64,000 bases of DNA from positions 372,001-436,000 of the forward strand of contig NW_026570283.1 in NCBI RefSeq assembly GCF_019649055.1. The letters are read 5' to 3'. The notes beneath the pieces are model-generated. The model worked only from the letters and a program-made list of their open reading frames with translations, searched no databases and was not told the origin of the DNA. The stretch's first letter is position 1. Every line of letters begins with the position of its first letter. This stretch comes from Paramacrobiotus metropolitanus (Eukaryota; Tardigrada; Eutardigrada; Parachela; Macrobiotidae). The position numbers were made by a program, and so were the translations under genes. Below are positions 60,680 through 64,000 of the stretch, in pieces.

Positions 60680-62725
60680 GTTGGATCCCGGAAGTGTCCC
60701 GTTTCCTGGCATTCCCAGTGAACTGCAACTATTGGTGTCTGAATGTGTGTTCACTGAATTCCGTTTTCTTCTGGTTATTTGGCTTGCTGATTCGGATTTC
60801 TGAAGTGCCTTGAAGTGTTTTTATTTTAACTGTTAATTCTTAATGCCTTTCTTTCTGGTGATACAAAGTCTGTTTAACAACTATTTTGCACTGTAAAAGT
60901 TGGTCTTTGCAACATCATGGAATCCGAAATTGATTTCGTTCGTTGCCGGTGATATTAAAGTATATTGTGCGGAATAATAATTTTCCCGTGTGTTATTTGT
61001 TGCGAAAAACATTTCCTTCCTGGATGTTGTTGTCAAGAACTACAAATCATGAAACTGATTTCATTCAGAATATCTGTTGCAGTTTTACTAAAGATGAATA
61101 ATTCTCGGTCAAAATATCAAAGCGGAAGAGTCTAAATTCCCAGGCGCCCTTCTAAATTTATAACTGGCAACAAATGACAATTTAAAAACAATCAAAATGT
61201 ACGCCTAAAATTAATGATAAAACATACGGTACAAGAGATCATTTTATTGGGTTATTCACCATAACATAGGTTAAATGCAATAAGTACAATAATTATTATA
61301 ATATTAAAGTTCTTTATTGAGTACGCTGCTGCACGCGCAGGAATGGCAGCGCCCGTATATTTAGCGGAGACATTACTCTGTCGTGGTTCTCCTATACTAA
61401 AAATGCGACTGTCGGTTTCTGGTTGTGAAAATCTTCCCAGACTATAAAACGTTTTGAAAAATGATTCGAAATATTAAAAAAATGATTATTCTTCGAAAAA
61501 CATCAACTATATGGACAAACAACCCTCAATTCCTTCATTATTTTGATACAACAGGCTGAAAACGGTCGATTTCGTCAGCACGGGTCGCCGCGGTTTGCTG
61601 AAATTAAGATTACGCTGGGCGACGATCTAACAAAACAGAACAGATTTTTCACGATCCCAAATTATTTCTAAATGAAAAGATTATTAAAATTTTCACGATG
61701 ATGTCATAACTTCCGTAGAAAAAACTAGGAGGGTGCCCATTGTCACCACTTGCATTCTGTGTCCGGATTTTACAGACATAAAAATAGGCACCGCCCCACT
61801 CCAACGTGGCTGCAGCAGTGACGTGCCTCGTGCCTACGGTATACATTTACGCTCCGATGGAGCAGGACTGCTTATAAGTGGTAAACTGCCACCACGGGTC
61901 TGCAGTACTGTCCGGGTTTTACAAGAGTTTGAGAAAGCTGTTCTTTAATTTGATTGGTGGTCTTCTATACAGCACATGGGAATCGGTCTATATAAACAGC
62001 GCAAAGGTATAAAAGGCGTCAAGACAGCCGCGACGGAATTTCAAGCGGCGTTTCAGTTCAGTTGAGGAAATTTTGCGTGTACGGTTGGAATTTTAACCTA
62101 CGCCAGTACGCCATACGATTTACACACAGCATATTTTACACACACGACGTACTCAACATACGAGCCTGCCGGATTATAAAACACGGCGGTAAGCGTTAGA
62201 GCCCTGTCTCGCATAACGTGTGTTGATACGAATCGTTTTGCTGCGTTGATTGTTCCGATCAACCGTTGTGCATCAGAAATGCTCTGGCTATAAAAGCGCC
62301 CAGGAACTGATAACCCGCTTTTTATTAGTCACTCTCTCGATTCCCATGTAGGCAAAATTAATTTGTTGCATTTTTTTCGACTTGTTCCCTATAATTGTTG
62401 TTTATTGATTGATATTGGGCACCAAAAATTGTTACGGATGTTTTTCTTGTCGTTTATTGTGGAAGGATTTGGCGGAATAGCCTAAGCATTTTCGTATCGA
62501 TTTTCAATTGACTGGGTACTTTAGCGTATGGGTTTTGGAGATCATCAGTTCCGTCATTGTTTCGCTGTTTCCCTGCCAGTTTCTGTCTAAACCCATACCT
62601 GTAACAGCCCTTTTTGAAGATTATATCATCAGCCAGCTGGTCGCGGAATTCCCCTGGCACCAGTCTGTTCCATGTTAATCCCACATTGTCTCCAGCAGTG
62701 AAGGACAGGCTGTGACTGTGGCGTC
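60680..62725. other. Intergenic region and BET upstream region
   Basis: No gene is recognised. Three TATA-like boxes lie on the plus strand in the right part: TATATAAA at 61989-61996, TATAAAAG at 62008-62015 and TATAAAAG at 62289-62296, the last inside GGCTATAAAAGC. They may belong to the BET gene or to an unannotated leader or transcript. Confidence 0.5.
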
Positions 62726-64000
62726 ATGTCAGCAGCTGTGGACATGTCCGTCTCCTCCACGGTGCCGTCCCTAGAGCACTCCGAGGTGGACATGCCACTG
62801 GAGAGTCAGCAGAATGATGCAGCGCAGTACAACGGTAGCATGGAGGTGAGCGAGGAGGCATCGCCTCCCCTGGACTGCCACTGGTGAATTCCCCGCGGAA
62901 ATTATCAATGAGTGAGGATCATCTGGCTGCCGCGTCGGAGGAGGCGCTGGAGTATAAGCCCATGGTGTCGGATGTGGAGATGGCCGAGGAACCCACGGGA
63001 CATCCTGGGGAACATCTCAGCTCGGAACTGGGCTCGGGATCGGAGGCTACATTTACCTCACCGCCACCACCCGTGGATCCGTCGGTAAGTTGTTCGTAAT
63101 AATTTTTCGTGAGAGGTTTAATGAGGGCGGCAACGGTTGACAACTGTGTTTTGGCAAATACTGTAAACAGAGGACCTGAGTTTTCCCATTTTGTTTGTTT
63201 CGTTGTTAAGATCTTAGGCTTTCGCCAGGGGCCAGTGATGTAATGAAATGTAAAAACTGCTTTCTTTTATTAACGATTTTCATATATCTCGATTATAGAT
63301 GTGCTCTCACTGATGCAGTATAAATGTAAATCTATCAAAAGTGCGTAACAAATTTTTGGTCTGTATGAGCGATGTATTTCATTATGGATCGAGATGGATG
63401 TTTTCCGTGTTTGATAGTGAACATTTGTTTATCATGAGATCTAATCAGAGATAAAAAAAACTGCAATGGCAGCAATGCGATAATTGTTGTGGTGAAATTT
63501 AGGATACAGACGCCGACAATGGCGGGCCGCCTTCAGAAGCCGACGTCAGCATCGACGGCGATACTTCCGGCAGGACCTTGCAGCATGTCGGGGGTGTTGT
63601 CCAGCCGCCTTTCAAGCCACCCGTGGGTCAGACCCTGCACACGACGAACCAGTTGGAGTTCATTAAGAAGAACATCTTCAAAGCACTGTGGAATCACAAG
63701 TTTGCCGTGCCATTCAAGCAACCCGTGGATGCGGTTCGTCTTAATCTGCCGGATTATCATACCATCATAAAAAATCCCATGGACATGGGAACCATTAAGA
63801 AGCGCCTCGACAACGGCTGGTATACCAAAGCTGAGCAGTGCATTAAAGGTAAATTCTGAATAAGCTGCAGTTGTTTGTTAAGCGTAGCAGCGTACCATCA
63901 GTGTTCGATGCTTTTAATTTTCCTTTACTGTTCTTGCTGCGTGCGTTTGCGGCTTTTAGAGTACGTTCTGTTTCGTTGCATATTGGTTTGTAGATTTTTT
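62726..64000 (+). CDS. BET family bromodomain protein, 5' part (truncated by window end)
   Basis: Acetyl-lysine reader that recruits transcription elongation factors. Exon A runs from ATG 62726 ([20 protein letters not shown]), or from a later ATG at 62908 ([19 protein letters not shown]), to the donor TCG|GTAAGT at 63084. Exon B is 63503-63848. It encodes the first bromodomain from [20 protein letters not shown] to [18 protein letters not shown], with [19 protein letters not shown] as in BRD2/3/4. The rest lies beyond 63849. Two oddities: the conserved WPF shelf reads VPF ([12 protein letters not shown]), and the two candidate start frames differ by one base near a CCCC run at about 62868, so the 62726 start works only if a base is missing there. 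Confidence 0.88.

Noticed and set aside
1-64000. CRISPR array, rRNA or tRNA genes
   Set aside because: No regularly spaced repeats, ribosomal RNA sequence or cloverleaf was recognised by eye. A tRNAscan run would be needed to exclude tRNAs.

Overview
The window looks like nuclear DNA of a small invertebrate. Genes are broken by many GT-AG introns, and the housekeeping genes are animal ones: Flightless-1, a WDR45B/WIPI3 type WD-repeat protein and a BET bromodomain protein. I cannot name the species. The intron density, the expanded orphan GPCRs and the disordered protein fit a soil or moss ecdysozoan such as a springtail or tardigrade. Phylogeny of the three housekeeping genes would decide.

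The main discovery is an apparently complete core of penicillin biosynthesis in an animal gene setting. A six-exon ACV synthetase (minus strand, 7.7-19.2 kb, 3485 residues in an unbroken spliced frame) lies head to head with a four-exon isopenicillin N synthase (plus strand, 21.1-22.3 kb). The ACVS adenylation pockets read EPRNLAEFV, DHESDVGIT and DFESTAAVY. The last two are the classical cysteine and valine codes, and the first is one residue from the aminoadipate code. Its domain order is A-T-C-A-T-C-A-T-E-TE. The IPNS keeps the iron ligands but has Leu at position 87 and Arg at 185, and exon 3 has a one-base frame problem. Beta-lactam genes are known from springtails, so if the host is a springtail this is a variant of a known system; in any other animal it would be new.

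Layout: 0-4 kb, little content, with a GC-rich island; 4.2-5.6 kb, an orphan rhodopsin-like GPCR; 7.7-22.3 kb, ACVS and IPNS; 23.5-27.9 kb, two ornithine-decarboxylase-like paralogues with altered active sites; 29.2-42.2 kb, more GPCR copies of the same family, intact, frameshifted or reduced to relics, mixed with a non-LTR retrotransposon fragment and a MITE; 45.1-46.9 kb, a TATA-driven gene for a repetitive, highly charged disordered protein; 48.1-57.5 kb, Flightless-1 with about 34 exons; 58.2-60.7 kb, WDR45B; 62.7 kb to the end, the 5' part of a BET gene. The ACVS-IPNS-ODC block sits inside what looks like one GPCR tandem array, all copies on the minus strand.

Single-base frame breaks occur in IPNS, ODC-like 2, GPCR copy 4 and the first BET exon. 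Some lie in homopolymers, so part of this may be assembly error and not gene decay. No rRNA, tRNA or CRISPR array was recognised by eye; no tRNA search could be run.
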